Positions 1 through 9,116 of a DNA stretch of 64,000 nucleotides are shown piece after piece. The DNA comes from Bog-473 sp963783245 (lineage in GTDB: Bacteria > Actinomycetota > Acidimicrobiia > Acidimicrobiales > RAAP-2). The notes beneath the pieces are model-generated. The model worked only from the letters and a program-made list of their open reading frames with translations. It did no database searches and was not told the origin of the DNA. Position 1 is the stretch's first letter, and each line of letters starts with the position of its first letter. The translations under genes were made by a program, and so were the position numbers. Where the stretch lies: positions 124,001-188,000 of the forward strand of contig CAWAMS010000002.1 of NCBI GenBank assembly GCA_963783245.1, written 5' to 3'.

Positions 1-83
1 GTGGGTCTGCGGATAAATGGTCCCTAGTTGCATGTCGCCCACCGAGGCTATATGACGCACCCTCGTCGATGATCCGCCCTCTG

Positions 84-923
84 TCAGTCCGCGGTCGGCT
101 CTGCGGTGCGGTAGTCGCCGAAGGGTGAATCCCGGTTACTGAGGGCGTCGGTGAGTCCGTGGGCCTTGATATCCGCCAGGAACGCCTCCATCGTCTTCTG
201 GTGAATCCCGAGAGCGCATATTTCGGTGCCGACCCGAATGGCGGTTCGCAAGCCCATGACTTCCATGGTCCGGTGCACCAGCCTTTTGTTGAGTTGGATC
301 AGATCGGCGGGCATTTTGGCAATCCGCTGCGCATAGGCGACGACCCTGTCGTCGAGCTCGGGTGCCGGATGCGCGGCATTGGCCCACCCGAGTCGAACGG
401 CCTCGGTTCCCGAGATGGAATCGCCGGTCAACATCATGGCCATCGCCGTGCGCATACCCATGAACCAGGCGTGGAAGTGCATGTCGGGAACGCCGAAGCG
501 GACCGCCGGGTAGCCGATCTCTGCATCCTCCGCCACGAAGACGAGGTCGCATCCCGTCGCCAGCTCACTCCCGCCGGCGAGGCAGTAGCCGTGCACCTGG
601 GCGATCACCGGCTTCGCCAGATCCCAGATGCTCATCCATCCCTCGGTGACATGACGCGGCCATTGCCCTTCGCCTGCCGCCGTGTAGAACGGCAGCGGCA
701 CCCCCTCGTTTGCGCCACCCAGTTCGTAGCCGGCCGAGAAGCACTTGCCCGCACCTCTGATGATGGTCACGCGCACTCCTTCATCGGCGTCGGCGGCATG
801 GAGTGCCTCGAACAATTCGCCTCGCAGCGCGTTGCTCAGGGCGTTGCGCTTCTCGGGGCGATTCAGTGTGATCCGTCTGACCCCTTCGGCGGGATCATCA
901 ACCAGTACGAGCCTCTCTGCCAT
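84..923 (-). CDS. enoyl-CoA hydratase/isomerase (crotonase) family protein
   Basis: 279 residues, the usual length for a single-domain crotonase, acting on CoA thioesters in the cytoplasm. The N-terminal LNRPEKRNALS box, the CoA-binding FSAGYELG loop (62-69) and the oxyanion-hole helix AGGSELATGCDL (116-127) are all present. Glu120 matches the first catalytic glutamate, but the segment where the second normally sits (FGQPE) reads IGYPAVRFG, so that glutamate is missing; the enzyme may be an isomerase, hydrolase or another crotonase-type lyase instead of a hydratase. The ATG start is clear. The acyl-CoA ligase gene lies 45 bases upstream on the same strand, so the two are probably cotranscribed and act on the same activated acid. 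The substrate cannot be told from sequence. Confidence 0.9.
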   Translation of the reverse strand: MAERLVLVDDPAEGVRRITLNRPEKRNALSNALRGELFEALHAADADEGVRVTIIRGAGKCFSAGYELGGANEGVPLPFYTAAGEGQWPRHVTEGWMSIWDLAKPVIAQVHGYCLAGGSELATGCDLVFVAEDAEIGYPAVRFGVPDMHFHAWFMGMRTAMAMMLTGDSISGTEAVRLGWANAAHPAPELDDRVVAYAQRIAKMPADLIQLNKRLVHRTMEVMGLRTAIRVGTEICALGIHQKTMEAFLADIKAHGLTDALSNRDSPFGDYRTAEPTAD

Positions 924-968
924 GGATCACCTTCCGTTTTCATCTGGACGCCCATGCGGGCCTCGTTG

Positions 969-2684
969 TCATTCAGGGACGAATCGACTGGATTGCTCAG
1001 GTTGGCGCAGGAGATGTTTCATCACCTTGCCAGCAGCGTTGTGTGGCATGGACGGCACGAATTCGACCTTGCTCGGCACCTTGAACGCCGCCAGTTCTGC
1101 CGCTACCCACGACCGGACGTCCTCCTCTCCGACGGCGCTTCCCGCTCGGAGCACGACGAAGGCGTGCGTCTCTTCCCCCAGGGTGGGGTGGGGCGCTCCG
1201 ACAACTGCTGCCTCCACGATGTCAGGGTGCTCGATGAGCCGGTTTTCTATCTCGACCGGATAGATGTTCTCACCTCCGCGGATGATCAGGTCGGTCCTTC
1301 GTCCTCCCAGGTACACGAATCCGTCACGTATGAAGCCGTGATCGCCCGTGTGGTACCACCCGTCAGACTCCAGCGCCGCTCGCGTCGCTTCAGGATCGTT
1401 CCAATATCCGAGAAACGTCCCCGCCGAGCGAAGACAGATTTCCCCGACCTGCCCCTCGACCAGCACATGGTTGTCGAAAGGATCGCGGATCTGGATCTCC
1501 ACCGTCGGTCCGGCTTGGCCGATCGAATCGGGGTGATCGAACGTGGCGGCGCTCTTCAACGAGGTGCCGCAGGACGTCGTCTCCGTCATGCCGTAGCCCA
1601 CGGTGCGCTGGACATCAGGCAACTTCTTTTCCAGCGCGCGGAGGAGCTCAGGCGGCCATACGGAACCGCCACCGGCGACCCGCTGCAGTGAGGAGAGGTC
1701 GTAGCGGTCGAGCTCAGGCCATTCGAGGAGCCTCCACAGTTGGGTCGGTACGACGGACCACATCGTCGCTTGGTGTTTTTGGGTCAGTTCGAGGTGTACA
1801 TCCTCACGCCACTTTCCCGGCTCCGGGAAGACCGTTGTCATGCCCGTGAACATCCCGGCGATCAGCTGCCCACTCAACCCTGATGTGTGGAACAGGGGCA
1901 TGGAGGAGATCACGCAGCCCGGCTGGGCCGGAGCCGCCGGTGCTTGGCCTTGGCCGATCGCACGGATGGACATCTCCGCGCCCCCGAGGAGGAGGGCCTG
2001 TCCGAAGTGGATGTTGTTGCGGTGCGAAAGTACCGCTGCCTTCGACCTCCCCGTCGTCCCGCTGGTGAACAACATGAGACATGGTTCGTCCTCGTCGACG
2101 GGGACTTCGGGCAATGGCGCGTCGGATGCGGGATTGAGGTCGACGGCGCCATCCTCGAACACCGCGATCCGGACCGGTCCGGCGTCGCGACCTTCCAGGC
2201 GTTCGAGTCGTCGGCGATCGCCGAGAACCACGAGGGGCGACGTCAGCTCGAGCGCATGCGACATTTCTGCCCCGGTCCACCAGCCATTGAGGGCGACGAC
2301 TACCGCGCCGAGCGAGAATGCCGCCCACATGGTGATGACGTACTCCGCACAGCTGGCCGAAGCGAGGGCCACCCGGTCACCCCTGTCCACGCCATATCGG
2401 TCCTGGAGTTGGCGGGCGACGCCGGCGACGGTCGGCACCATCGATGCATAGGTGAGCGTTCGACCTGGAAAGACGAGATAGGGCTGTTCGCCGAACTGTT
2501 GGGCCGCCGAGGTGAGGAGCTCGCGGAGGTTACGGTGACGGTGGGCGAAGACCTTCAGCGGGGCACCCGAGACCACCTCTTCGACGAGTTCGAACGGGGC
2601 ACCGACGCCGATGATCGCATTGAGTTGGCTCTTGCTCAAAGAGCCATCGGGCCAGCGTAGGGTCAGCCCTGACTGCTCGGTCAT
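969..2684 (-). CDS. AMP-dependent acyl-CoA synthetase/ligase
   Basis: 571 residues. It should activate a carboxylic acid to its CoA thioester through an acyl-adenylate. All ANL-superfamily boxes are visible: FTSGTTGRSKAAVLSH (ATP loop), GYGMTET, GWYHTGDHG, the hinge GGRRTDLIIRGGENIYPVEI, and the C-terminal lysine in AAGKVMKHLLR. The open frame continues upstream to 2936, but that part overlaps the divergent amidohydrolase start and is not ligase-like. The ATG at 2684 has a good AGGAGG-type ribosome site 7-10 bases upstream, so I start there. It feeds the crotonase just downstream. Mycobacterial FadD-type enzymes of lipid or steroid side-chain breakdown have the same architecture; the actual acid is unknown. 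Confidence 0.93.
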   Translation of the reverse strand: MTEQSGLTLRWPDGSLSKSQLNAIIGVGAPFELVEEVVSGAPLKVFAHRHRNLRELLTSAAQQFGEQPYLVFPGRTLTYASMVPTVAGVARQLQDRYGVDRGDRVALASASCAEYVITMWAAFSLGAVVVALNGWWTGAEMSHALELTSPLVVLGDRRRLERLEGRDAGPVRIAVFEDGAVDLNPASDAPLPEVPVDEDEPCLMLFTSGTTGRSKAAVLSHRNNIHFGQALLLGGAEMSIRAIGQGQAPAAPAQPGCVISSMPLFHTSGLSGQLIAGMFTGMTTVFPEPGKWREDVHLELTQKHQATMWSVVPTQLWRLLEWPELDRYDLSSLQRVAGGGSVWPPELLRALEKKLPDVQRTVGYGMTETTSCGTSLKSAATFDHPDSIGQAGPTVEIQIRDPFDNHVLVEGQVGEICLRSAGTFLGYWNDPEATRAALESDGWYHTGDHGFIRDGFVYLGGRRTDLIIRGGENIYPVEIENRLIEHPDIVEAAVVGAPHPTLGEETHAFVVLRAGSAVGEEDVRSWVAAELAAFKVPSKVEFVPSMPHNAAGKVMKHLLRQPEQSSRFVPE

Positions 2685-2817
2685 ACCCCTTTGCCCCTCC
2701 TTTGCCGGCCCCTGCGGGGCGTGCGTCGAGCCCGCGGGGAGCGTACTTCCCCGCTCCGACGCTGACCAGTGGTGCGCCGGCTCCATCTGCAGGCCGATCG
2801 AAGCCACCCATCGAGAT

Positions 2818-2850
2818 TGACCGTGGTGATCGGTCACATCTAGCGTGACC
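2818..2850. promoter_or_regulatory. array of TGACC/GGTCA half-sites between divergent genes
   Basis: Three alternating half-sites: TGACCG at 2818-2823, CGGTCAC at 2831-2837 and GTGACC at 2845-2850. They make two overlapping inverted repeats with 6-base arms and 7-base spacers. They lie in the 198-base gap between the acyl-CoA ligase (minus) and the amidohydrolase (plus), where a TetR- or GntR-type repressor would control both. No regulator gene is adjacent, so the binding protein is unknown. Confidence 0.4.
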
Positions 2851-2882
2851 CGCCCAAGCCGATTGCCAGGGGGATAGACGAC

Positions 2883-3749
2883 ATGGGCATGCCAAAAGAC
2901 ATCGGAGCCGTGGATCTGATGATTGCGTTTCCGCACGCAGACGCCAGCGTCGATGACTACACGTTCAGGTCACTGCTCCACGACGAGGGGAGTGCCGACA
3001 TGGTGTTCCCGGTCGAGTACATCTTCAAGGACGTCCCCAACCATCTCGAAGAAGGAAGCGACCCCATTGCGGTGACTCTGGCCGAGATGGACAAGTCTGG
3101 GGTTGCCATCGGGCTCCTCGGTGGGCTGGACCAGCTCTCGAGGAGAGCTCTCAGGGAGTACCCCGATCGATTCCGGCCCAGCATCCATGTGGACCCGAAC
3201 GACATCACCGGGTCGGTTCGCGAGATTCGCACTGCACACGACGAGTTCGGCATCAAAGCTGTCCAGTCGTTCCCCGCCGGTTGCGTCCCTCAAGTGCCGG
3301 TCAGTGATCGCCGCTACTACCCGGTGTACCAGACGTGCATCGACCTCGACATCCCGATGATCACCAACGCCGGAGTCCCGGGGCCCCGGGTCCCGATGGA
3401 CTGCCAGGACGTTCGACACTTCGACCAGGTGTGCTACGACTTTCCCGAGCTGCGGATCGTCATGCGGCACGGGGCCGAACCATGGGAAGACCTGGCTGTG
3501 AAACTCATGCTCAAATGGCCCGGTCTCTATTACATGACCAGCGCCTTCGCCCCCAAGTACTACCCGAAGGCGATCATCGACTACGCCAACACCCGGGGCG
3601 CCGACAAGGTCATGTACGCCGGGTACTACCCGATGGGGATCAGCCTCGAGCGCACGTTCAACGAGATGCCGAATGTTCCGTTCCGGGATCACGTATGGCC
3701 AAAGTTCCTCAGGGAGAACGCCATGCGTGTCTTCAAGCTGGACGAATAG
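2883..3749 (+). CDS. amidohydrolase-family protein with a reduced metal site
   Basis: 288 residues of the Amidohydrolase_2 (ACMSD-like TIM-barrel) type. Recognisable parts are the N-terminal GAVDLMIAFP strand, VMRHGAEPWEDL (strand with the metal histidine) and the C-terminal FLRENAMRVFKLDE, the usual ending of the family. The N-terminal HxH is absent, and the place of the catalytic aspartate (normally GSDYPH) reads YAGYYPMG, so a standard metal centre is not expected. Similar sequences occur beside full-length amidohydrolases in mycobacterial catabolic clusters, which suggests a partner or a non-hydrolytic role (family knowledge, not tested here). Start ATG 2883 has AGGGGG nine bases upstream. 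The full-length relative follows 113 bases later. Confidence 0.85.
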   Translation: MGMPKDIGAVDLMIAFPHADASVDDYTFRSLLHDEGSADMVFPVEYIFKDVPNHLEEGSDPIAVTLAEMDKSGVAIGLLGGLDQLSRRALREYPDRFRPSIHVDPNDITGSVREIRTAHDEFGIKAVQSFPAGCVPQVPVSDRRYYPVYQTCIDLDIPMITNAGVPGPRVPMDCQDVRHFDQVCYDFPELRIVMRHGAEPWEDLAVKLMLKWPGLYYMTSAFAPKYYPKAIIDYANTRGADKVMYAGYYPMGISLERTFNEMPNVPFRDHVWPKFLRENAMRVFKLDE

Positions 3750-3862
3750 GGCCCAGTCGGTCGACGTCGGGGCGGAGGACGCGGTCTCGAGTTGACCTAG
3801 AATCGTCACGACGAACTGATCGGCGCGTCGGCGTCGATACCACTGAAAGGGGACTATCCCTG

Positions 3863-5113
3863 ATGTCTGCGATGACGGGTCTCGCCACAACCAATGGCTC
3901 CGAAGGCACGGAGAGGCTGACGATCATTTCGGCTGATTGCCACGCAGGAGGCAGTCACCGCCAGTATCGGGAATATCTCGACCCGGCGTACCTCGAGGAC
4001 TTCGACGCGTGGAGAGAGAAGTACAAGAACCCCTTCCGGGACCTCGGCGACCAGCGACGTCTGCGCAACTGGGACAACGAGATGCGTAATGCCCAGCAGG
4101 AAGAAGACGGCATCGTCGCAGAAGTCATCTTCCCCAATACCGTCCCTCCTTTCTTCCCGAGCTTCGTGTTGTTCGCCCCTCCGCCGCCGCCCGAGGACTA
4201 CCAACATCGCCTGGCCGGAATCCGTGCGCACAACCGGTGGTTGGTGGACTGGTGCAACGAGTACCCCACCCAACGGGCCGGCATCGGCCAGATCTTTCTC
4301 AACGATCTCGACGACGCCATGGCCGACGCCCGGTGGATTAAGGAGCACGGGCTTCGGGGTGGGCTCTTGCTCCCCAACATCCCGCCGGACGTGCACTGGG
4401 TGAAGCCCGTCTACGACCCGTACTACGAACCGCTGTGGTCGCTCTGTGAGGAGCTCGAGATCCCCGTGCACAGCCACGGTGGCATCGGATGCCCCGACTA
4501 CGGCCCTACCCCGGTGTCCCAGCTCCTCTACATGTCAGAGGTGAGTTTCTACTCTCAGCGGCCCTTCGTCCACCTGCTGCTCTCCGGCGTGTTCGAAAGG
4601 CACCCGAGGCTCAAGTTCGTCATGACGGAGATGGGTGCAGCCTGGCTTCCTCCGGTGCTCGACCGCATGGACACCCTGCTCCAGACCATTCGAGCCGTCG
4701 GCGCATCGGGAGAGATGCGGTTCAACCAGGATCACGTCCTCCCACGGTCGGCTACCGAGTATTTCAAGCAGAACTGCTGGATCGGCCTTTCCATACCGAG
4801 CAAGCCTGATCGGAAGGCAATTGCCCATCTGGGTGTGGACCGGATCATGTGGGGCTCGGACTACCCGCACGATGAAGGCACCCACCCCTTCAGCAGGGAG
4901 AACCTCCGGGCGATCTTTGCGGGCACCGAGCCGGCCCCGCTGCGCCGGATGCTCTCCGAGAACGCCGCCGAGCTCTTCGACTTCGACCTCGAGGCGCTCA
5001 AACCATTGGCGGCTCAGTTCGGGCCGACCCTGGACGAGATCTCCAAGCCCCTCGACGGTCTACCTGATGCTCCGAACGAAGCGCTGCGCAGGGCAGTTGG
5101 TGAGAGGCTCTGA
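3863..5113 (+). CDS. amidohydrolase (Amidohydrolase_2 family)
   Basis: 416 residues, full-length metal-dependent hydrolase or decarboxylase of the ACMSD type. The metal site is intact: ISADCHAGG near the N-terminus, HSHGGIGCPDYG, a TEMGAAWLP strand and MWGSDYPHDEG with the catalytic aspartate. The frame is open back to 3335, but that part overlaps the previous gene; the ATG at 3863 has GAAAGGGG about nine bases upstream and begins the conserved protein. With the preceding amidohydrolase, the divergent ligase/crotonase pair and the convergent P450 it forms a catabolic group of the kind found in mycobacterial steroid or cyclic-terpenoid degradation islands. Substrate unknown. The stop lies 6 bases from the end of the convergent P450 gene. 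Confidence 0.92.
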   Translation: MSAMTGLATTNGSEGTERLTIISADCHAGGSHRQYREYLDPAYLEDFDAWREKYKNPFRDLGDQRRLRNWDNEMRNAQQEEDGIVAEVIFPNTVPPFFPSFVLFAPPPPPEDYQHRLAGIRAHNRWLVDWCNEYPTQRAGIGQIFLNDLDDAMADARWIKEHGLRGGLLLPNIPPDVHWVKPVYDPYYEPLWSLCEELEIPVHSHGGIGCPDYGPTPVSQLLYMSEVSFYSQRPFVHLLLSGVFERHPRLKFVMTEMGAAWLPPVLDRMDTLLQTIRAVGASGEMRFNQDHVLPRSATEYFKQNCWIGLSIPSKPDRKAIAHLGVDRIMWGSDYPHDEGTHPFSRENLRAIFAGTEPAPLRRMLSENAAELFDFDLEALKPLAAQFGPTLDEISKPLDGLPDAPNEALRRAVGERL

Positions 5114-5119
5114 TCGGCC

Positions 5120-6385
5120 CTACCCCGCACGTGGTGTGAATTCCACGTGGAGCTCTTTGAGCCCGCGCAGCATGTAGGTGGGGTCGTACTCATAGCGACG
5201 CCGCTCTGGCGGTCCATGATGCTTCTCGGAGATGCGGATGTCGGACATCCGGTCGAGGAACCGGACGATCGTCGCATGCGTCTCGGCCCGAGCAAGAGGC
5301 GCTCCTGCGCACGTGTGGATCCCGTGCCCGAAAGCAAGGTGTTGGCGTCCGTTGCTCCGGTCGAGCCGGAACTCGTTCGGACATTCGAACTGGCGGGGAT
5401 CACGGCTGGCGGCATCGGTCATCACGAACACGGTGGTACCCGCAGGCATGTCTATCCCACCGAGCGTCACCGGAATCCTGCTGAGCTTGAACGATCCCTT
5501 CAGCGGCGCCTCGGTTCGGAGCATCTCTTCGATGAACGGCATGACGAGATCCGTGTCCCCTCGCAGCTGCTGCTGGAACTCCGGATGGTCCGCGAGTGTC
5601 CGTAACGACATGCCGATGAGGCGCGCCGTGGTCTCGCTGCCGGCGGAAAAGAGATTGGCGGCTATCCGCATGACGTCGTTGACCGGCGGGAGTGAACCGT
5701 CAGGAAACCTGGCCTGTGCCATCTCTGTCATGACGTCGTCCTGCGGATCGGCACGGCGAGCCTCGATGTAGCGCGTGAACTGCTCGTAGAGATACTCGAG
5801 TGGCTTGTGCTCCATCCTTGCGGCCCGGACCTTCGTGGTCAGGTGTCGGAGGAACGCGTCCCTGTCCTCATCGGGCACACCGAGGAGATCGGCAATCACC
5901 ATCAGGGTGTAGGGGATTGCATAGTCGTGCAGGAGCTCACATTCGCCGTTGTCGATGAAGGTGTCGATGGTCTCATCGGCGAACGACCAGAGGAAGGCCT
6001 CGTTCTCCTTGAGACGCTTCGGCGTGATGAGACGCATCAGCAGTCCGCGTTGAGCCGTGTGTTCGGGGGGGTCGAACAACGGCAATTGGTCACTGAACGG
6101 CAGCTCGTCGCGGTGCTCCTTGATGATCTCGGTGATGTCGTCGCCTTCGAGTGGGACCGACATCTTCACGAACGGCCCGCTCACGGTGTTGCAGTTCGAC
6201 CATGACTTCTGGTCGTGGTACACCGAAATCACTTCTTCGTGACCAGTCACGAGCCATACGTCCCAGAGCGGGTAGTACCAGACTGGGCCATGGGACCTGA
6301 TCCAGTCGTAGAACGGGTACGGATTTGCCGGCAGCTCCGTGTCGCGAAACAGGTCAATCTGTGAGAAATCGGCGGTCCTCGTCAC
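5120..6385 (-). CDS. cytochrome P450
   Basis: About 421 residues, a soluble bacterial P450 monooxygenase. The I-helix AGSETTAR, the EMLR (ExxR) motif and the heme loop FGHGIHTCAGAPLA with the axial cysteine are complete. The open frame extends to a GTG at 6517, but the extra 44 residues do not resemble a P450 start. A GTG near 6385, preceded by GGGAGG, gives VTRTADFSQIDLF, which matches the beginnings of mycobacterial relatives, so I prefer it. No redox partner is adjacent; the ferredoxin at 32324 is far away but of the type that serves P450s. It is convergent with the amidohydrolase and divergent from the 2-oxoglutarate oxygenase. Confidence 0.92.
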   Translation of the reverse strand: MTRTADFSQIDLFRDTELPANPYPFYDWIRSHGPVWYYPLWDVWLVTGHEEVISVYHDQKSWSNCNTVSGPFVKMSVPLEGDDITEIIKEHRDELPFSDQLPLFDPPEHTAQRGLLMRLITPKRLKENEAFLWSFADETIDTFIDNGECELLHDYAIPYTLMVIADLLGVPDEDRDAFLRHLTTKVRAARMEHKPLEYLYEQFTRYIEARRADPQDDVMTEMAQARFPDGSLPPVNDVMRIAANLFSAGSETTARLIGMSLRTLADHPEFQQQLRGDTDLVMPFIEEMLRTEAPLKGSFKLSRIPVTLGGIDMPAGTTVFVMTDAASRDPRQFECPNEFRLDRSNGRQHLAFGHGIHTCAGAPLARAETHATIVRFLDRMSDIRISEKHHGPPERRRYEYDPTYMLRGLKELHVEFTPRAG

Positions 6386-6598
6386 GAGATCCTCCCAATC
6401 GTGCTGGCCGTTATTGAAAACAAGTGTGCCACTAAACCGCCAGTGATGAAAAGGAGAGCCGAAGTTGTGGATCGCCCCGGGCCGGAGGGTGGTTCTAGGG
6501 CCAAAGGTCCCGCGCACTGGTGACTTTGGTCCCTACAAGAAAGTACCCCGGATAGTCCAAAATGGGCCTAGGCAAACGACACGGGAGAGGGAGCATCC

Positions 6599-7450
6599 TT
6601 GCAACGCAACCAGAGCCCGCGAGAAGTCTTCGACCTCGTGTCCGGGACACAGGAGGTGGCTTCTCCGTTCGCTGTCGCTGACTTGGATCTTCTCGCCGAG
6701 AAGCACCGTGAGAGTTTCCGCACGGCACAGCCCTGGCCACATGTGGTCTTGGACGGCCTTATCGATCCTTCGTTGATCGCCGCAGCGGAGGCTCAGGAGC
6801 TTGGTCGTGCGCTCGAGCTCAAAGTGCACAAAGGGAATCGAATGGTGAAGGCCGAATCCCCAGATGTGCATGGACGGGCAGCGCACGAAATCCTCGATGC
6901 CCTCCTGACGCCCCAGTTTGTTGCGTTCCTGGAGAAACTCACCGGAATCACCGGATTGGATCCCGATCCCTCGCACTATTGGGCGGGAATTCACGTCAGC
7001 CCGCCGGGAACCTCCCAGGTCCTGCATCGCGATTTCCGCCTCCATCCGACGACGGGTCTCTTTCACCGGGTGAACGTGCTCATTTATCTGAATTCCGATT
7101 GGAAAGAGGAGTACGGAGGTGAGCTCGAGTTGTGGCCAGCGGACCGCTCGGCCTGCAGCAAGCGGGTTGTTCCCGATGCAGGAAGGGTTGTGATCTTCGA
7201 GACAACCCCCACTTCCTTCCACGGGCTGCCCGATCCGGTCCACTGTCCTCAAGGGAGAGCGCGACTCTCGTTGGCCTCCTTCTATTACACCGACTATCCG
7301 GGGGCGACCGACCGGAGGGAACCCCTTGTCTTGTCTCCCAAGCGACCACAAGATCCCTGGTACATGAATTTCCGACCTCCCAAGGACATCGTCTTCGCAA
7401 CGTGGGACTCCGTCCGGGACCATGTTCGAAGCGGGCGACCCGGAAGGTAG
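6599..7450 (+). CDS. 2-oxoglutarate/Fe(II)-dependent oxygenase, prolyl-4-hydroxylase-like
   Basis: 283 residues of the 2OG-FeII_Oxy double-stranded beta-helix fold. The iron triad is seen as HRD within QVLHRDFRLHP and the distal histidine in SFHGLPDP; GRARLSLASFYY supplies the arginine that binds the 2-oxoglutarate carboxylate. It would hydroxylate a protein side chain or small molecule; the substrate is not evident. The start is a TTG with GAGAGGGAG upstream; a GTG at codon 14 is the alternative. It is divergent from the P450 across about 210 bases and is followed by a small hairpin, so it is probably a single-gene unit. Confidence 0.85.
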   Translation: MQRNQSPREVFDLVSGTQEVASPFAVADLDLLAEKHRESFRTAQPWPHVVLDGLIDPSLIAAAEAQELGRALELKVHKGNRMVKAESPDVHGRAAHEILDALLTPQFVAFLEKLTGITGLDPDPSHYWAGIHVSPPGTSQVLHRDFRLHPTTGLFHRVNVLIYLNSDWKEEYGGELELWPADRSACSKRVVPDAGRVVIFETTPTSFHGLPDPVHCPQGRARLSLASFYYTDYPGATDRREPLVLSPKRPQDPWYMNFRPPKDIVFATWDSVRDHVRSGRPGR

Positions 7451-7466
7451 ATCCTGGACAGCGATG

Positions 7467-7486
7467 TCACGGTGGTTCGACCGTGA
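7467..7486 (+). terminator. hairpin after the 2OG oxygenase gene
   Basis: Perfect 7-base inverted repeat TCACGGT/ACCGTGA with a 6-base loop, 17 bases after the oxygenase stop. There is no T run, so it is only a candidate terminator. The rest of the 223-base gap up to 7673 holds nothing I recognise. Confidence 0.35.
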
Positions 7487-7673
7487 AGCAGTGATCGCCA
7501 CGATGTCCGCCCCTCAGGGAACAATGACTCTCCCCGAGGAGTTGCGTGACTCTGACCCAGCCACAGCGAGATTCCAGGCTGACTCCTTCGGTGGTGCAAG
7601 CGGGCACGTAGTGCGTGGACTCGGGCTGCCACGGCTGCTCTCCTGAGGGCCGGTGGTGTCTGGGGTCCAGCAC

Positions 7674-9116
7674 TCAGGGCTTCCTGACGATGAGATCGTG
7701 TTCGGCGGCCCGGCCCGTAGGGAACGCAAGGGTTCCGAGCTGCTCGCCCCTGAATGACGGGGCGGAGAATCGGGCGTTCGCCTGGCCACCGCCGTTCCAC
7801 CCCGTCTGGTTGTAACGCCGCTCGACCACCTCCCGGGCTGCGGAGAGATTGAGATGGGGAAGGTAACCACCCAGGCGGTGCTCGAGCCAGTACCCCATAT
7901 TCCGATAGCCGAGGCAGAAGTCACTCCGGCGGAGTGCGATGTCGAAGTGACCGCCGAAGTGGTTGAAGAATGCGCCCACAAGCTGCTGCGAGGGGGGTTC
8001 GGTGACCGAGGGGTCGATCGACGGCGAGATCACCTCGACCGGCACCGGCCGGCGGGCGCCCACTCCACTCGACGACTGAACCACGGATTCGAGGAGTGAT
8101 GCGTAATCGTCGCTGTGGTCCGCTTCCCGCTCGGCCAAAATCCTCCTGGCTGCGGATTCGACATTTGCTTGACGACGCTGCACCGCTTCGAGTGCATCAG
8201 CGAGTGCGCTGCCGATCTGCGCGACCTGTGAACCCGTCTCTTCGAGCTGCTCGAGCGCCTCGTAGATCGATGGTTGGGCACCGCAGATGTCGTGTGTTCC
8301 GGCACGGGCGACCGGTCGGACCAGCGTGTCGTCACTCCATGTGTCGGAGAGGGACCGTGTCGGGAAGGCGGGATCCGGAGTGACGACGACATACAGCCGC
8401 TCGTCGTCACTTGCGACATTCTCCGCGAGATCGATGGCCCGGTTCAACGGCTGGTTGTCCACCGTGCCTCCATCCGTGTACCAGAAGGGCCCGTCTTCGG
8501 GGAGACCGAGAAGTCCGGTTCCCTCGCACTGCCGCTCCTCTCCTGGTTGGTCCTGCGGGTTGGCCGCAGAGCCGACGGCATGCGATCCGGCGGCGATCCC
8601 CGCGTCGGCGTAGGCGAAATATTCCTGAGGCGTTGTGGTGGCCGTCAAGGTCACGATGTACCAGTCAACTGATATCTCGTTGTCCCTGATGCGATCAGGA
8701 GCGTCGCATGTCGGGCCAGAGGAAATCTTGAGCGCCAAAGAAAGCCATATCGGCTCCTTTTGGCGTCGATGCGCTGGTCCGCTCGGCATACGGTTTGGGC
8801 CAAAGAGGATGGTCGCCATTGCGGCCAGCGCCTCCGGTTGGAGTGTCGAGTCGGGAGGACCTACCGCTGCCTCGGGTGAGCGGTGTTCCGCCCAGCCTGA
8901 CGTGAGGAGTGCAACGGGATCGATCCCTTCGAGAAGTGCCCGCGCGGCGAGCAGTGCGGTGGTCGACCCCGCCGAGGCGGGGGCGATGGAGTCGATGACG
9001 AGCACATCCTCGCCCAACTCTTTCGCAGCGACGACCAACGCGGCCAGGGCGCCACTTTCGTACGCGCCCAGGGACGCGGTGCCGGGAATGGTCAGGGAAA
9101 GACGAAGTCGTGGCAA
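7674..9116 (-). CDS. patatin-like phospholipase-family protein (atypical nucleophile loop)
   Basis: 480 residues. The N-terminus has the patatin pattern IPGTASLGAYESGALAAL, followed by the nucleophile elbow APASAGSTTALLAA and, near residue 270, YTDGGTVDNQPL with the catalytic aspartate (DGG). The usual GxSxG reads PxSxG here, so the Ser-Asp dyad is present but the loop is altered. It is likely a cytoplasmic or membrane-peripheral lipid acyl hydrolase; the C-terminal half has no motif I know. I take the TTG at 9116, which follows GGAG and begins the conserved part; the open frame beyond it overlaps the upstream gene. The 25-base overlap with that gene suggests translational coupling. Confidence 0.72.
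   Translation of the reverse strand: MPRLRLSLTIPGTASLGAYESGALAALVVAAKELGEDVLVIDSIAPASAGSTTALLAARALLEGIDPVALLTSGWAEHRSPEAAVGPPDSTLQPEALAAMATILFGPNRMPSGPAHRRQKEPIWLSLALKISSGPTCDAPDRIRDNEISVDWYIVTLTATTTPQEYFAYADAGIAAGSHAVGSAANPQDQPGEERQCEGTGLLGLPEDGPFWYTDGGTVDNQPLNRAIDLAENVASDDERLYVVVTPDPAFPTRSLSDTWSDDTLVRPVARAGTHDICGAQPSIYEALEQLEETGSQVAQIGSALADALEAVQRRQANVESAARRILAEREADHSDDYASLLESVVQSSSGVGARRPVPVEVISPSIDPSVTEPPSQQLVGAFFNHFGGHFDIALRRSDFCLGYRNMGYWLEHRLGGYLPHLNLSAAREVVERRYNQTGWNGGGQANARFSAPSFRGEQLGTLAFPTGRAAEHDLIVRKP

Noticed and set aside
159..1691. A 510-codon plus-strand frame opposite the crotonase and ligase genes
   Set aside because: It is the mirror of two clear enzymes and crosses both of them and the gap between; no motif.
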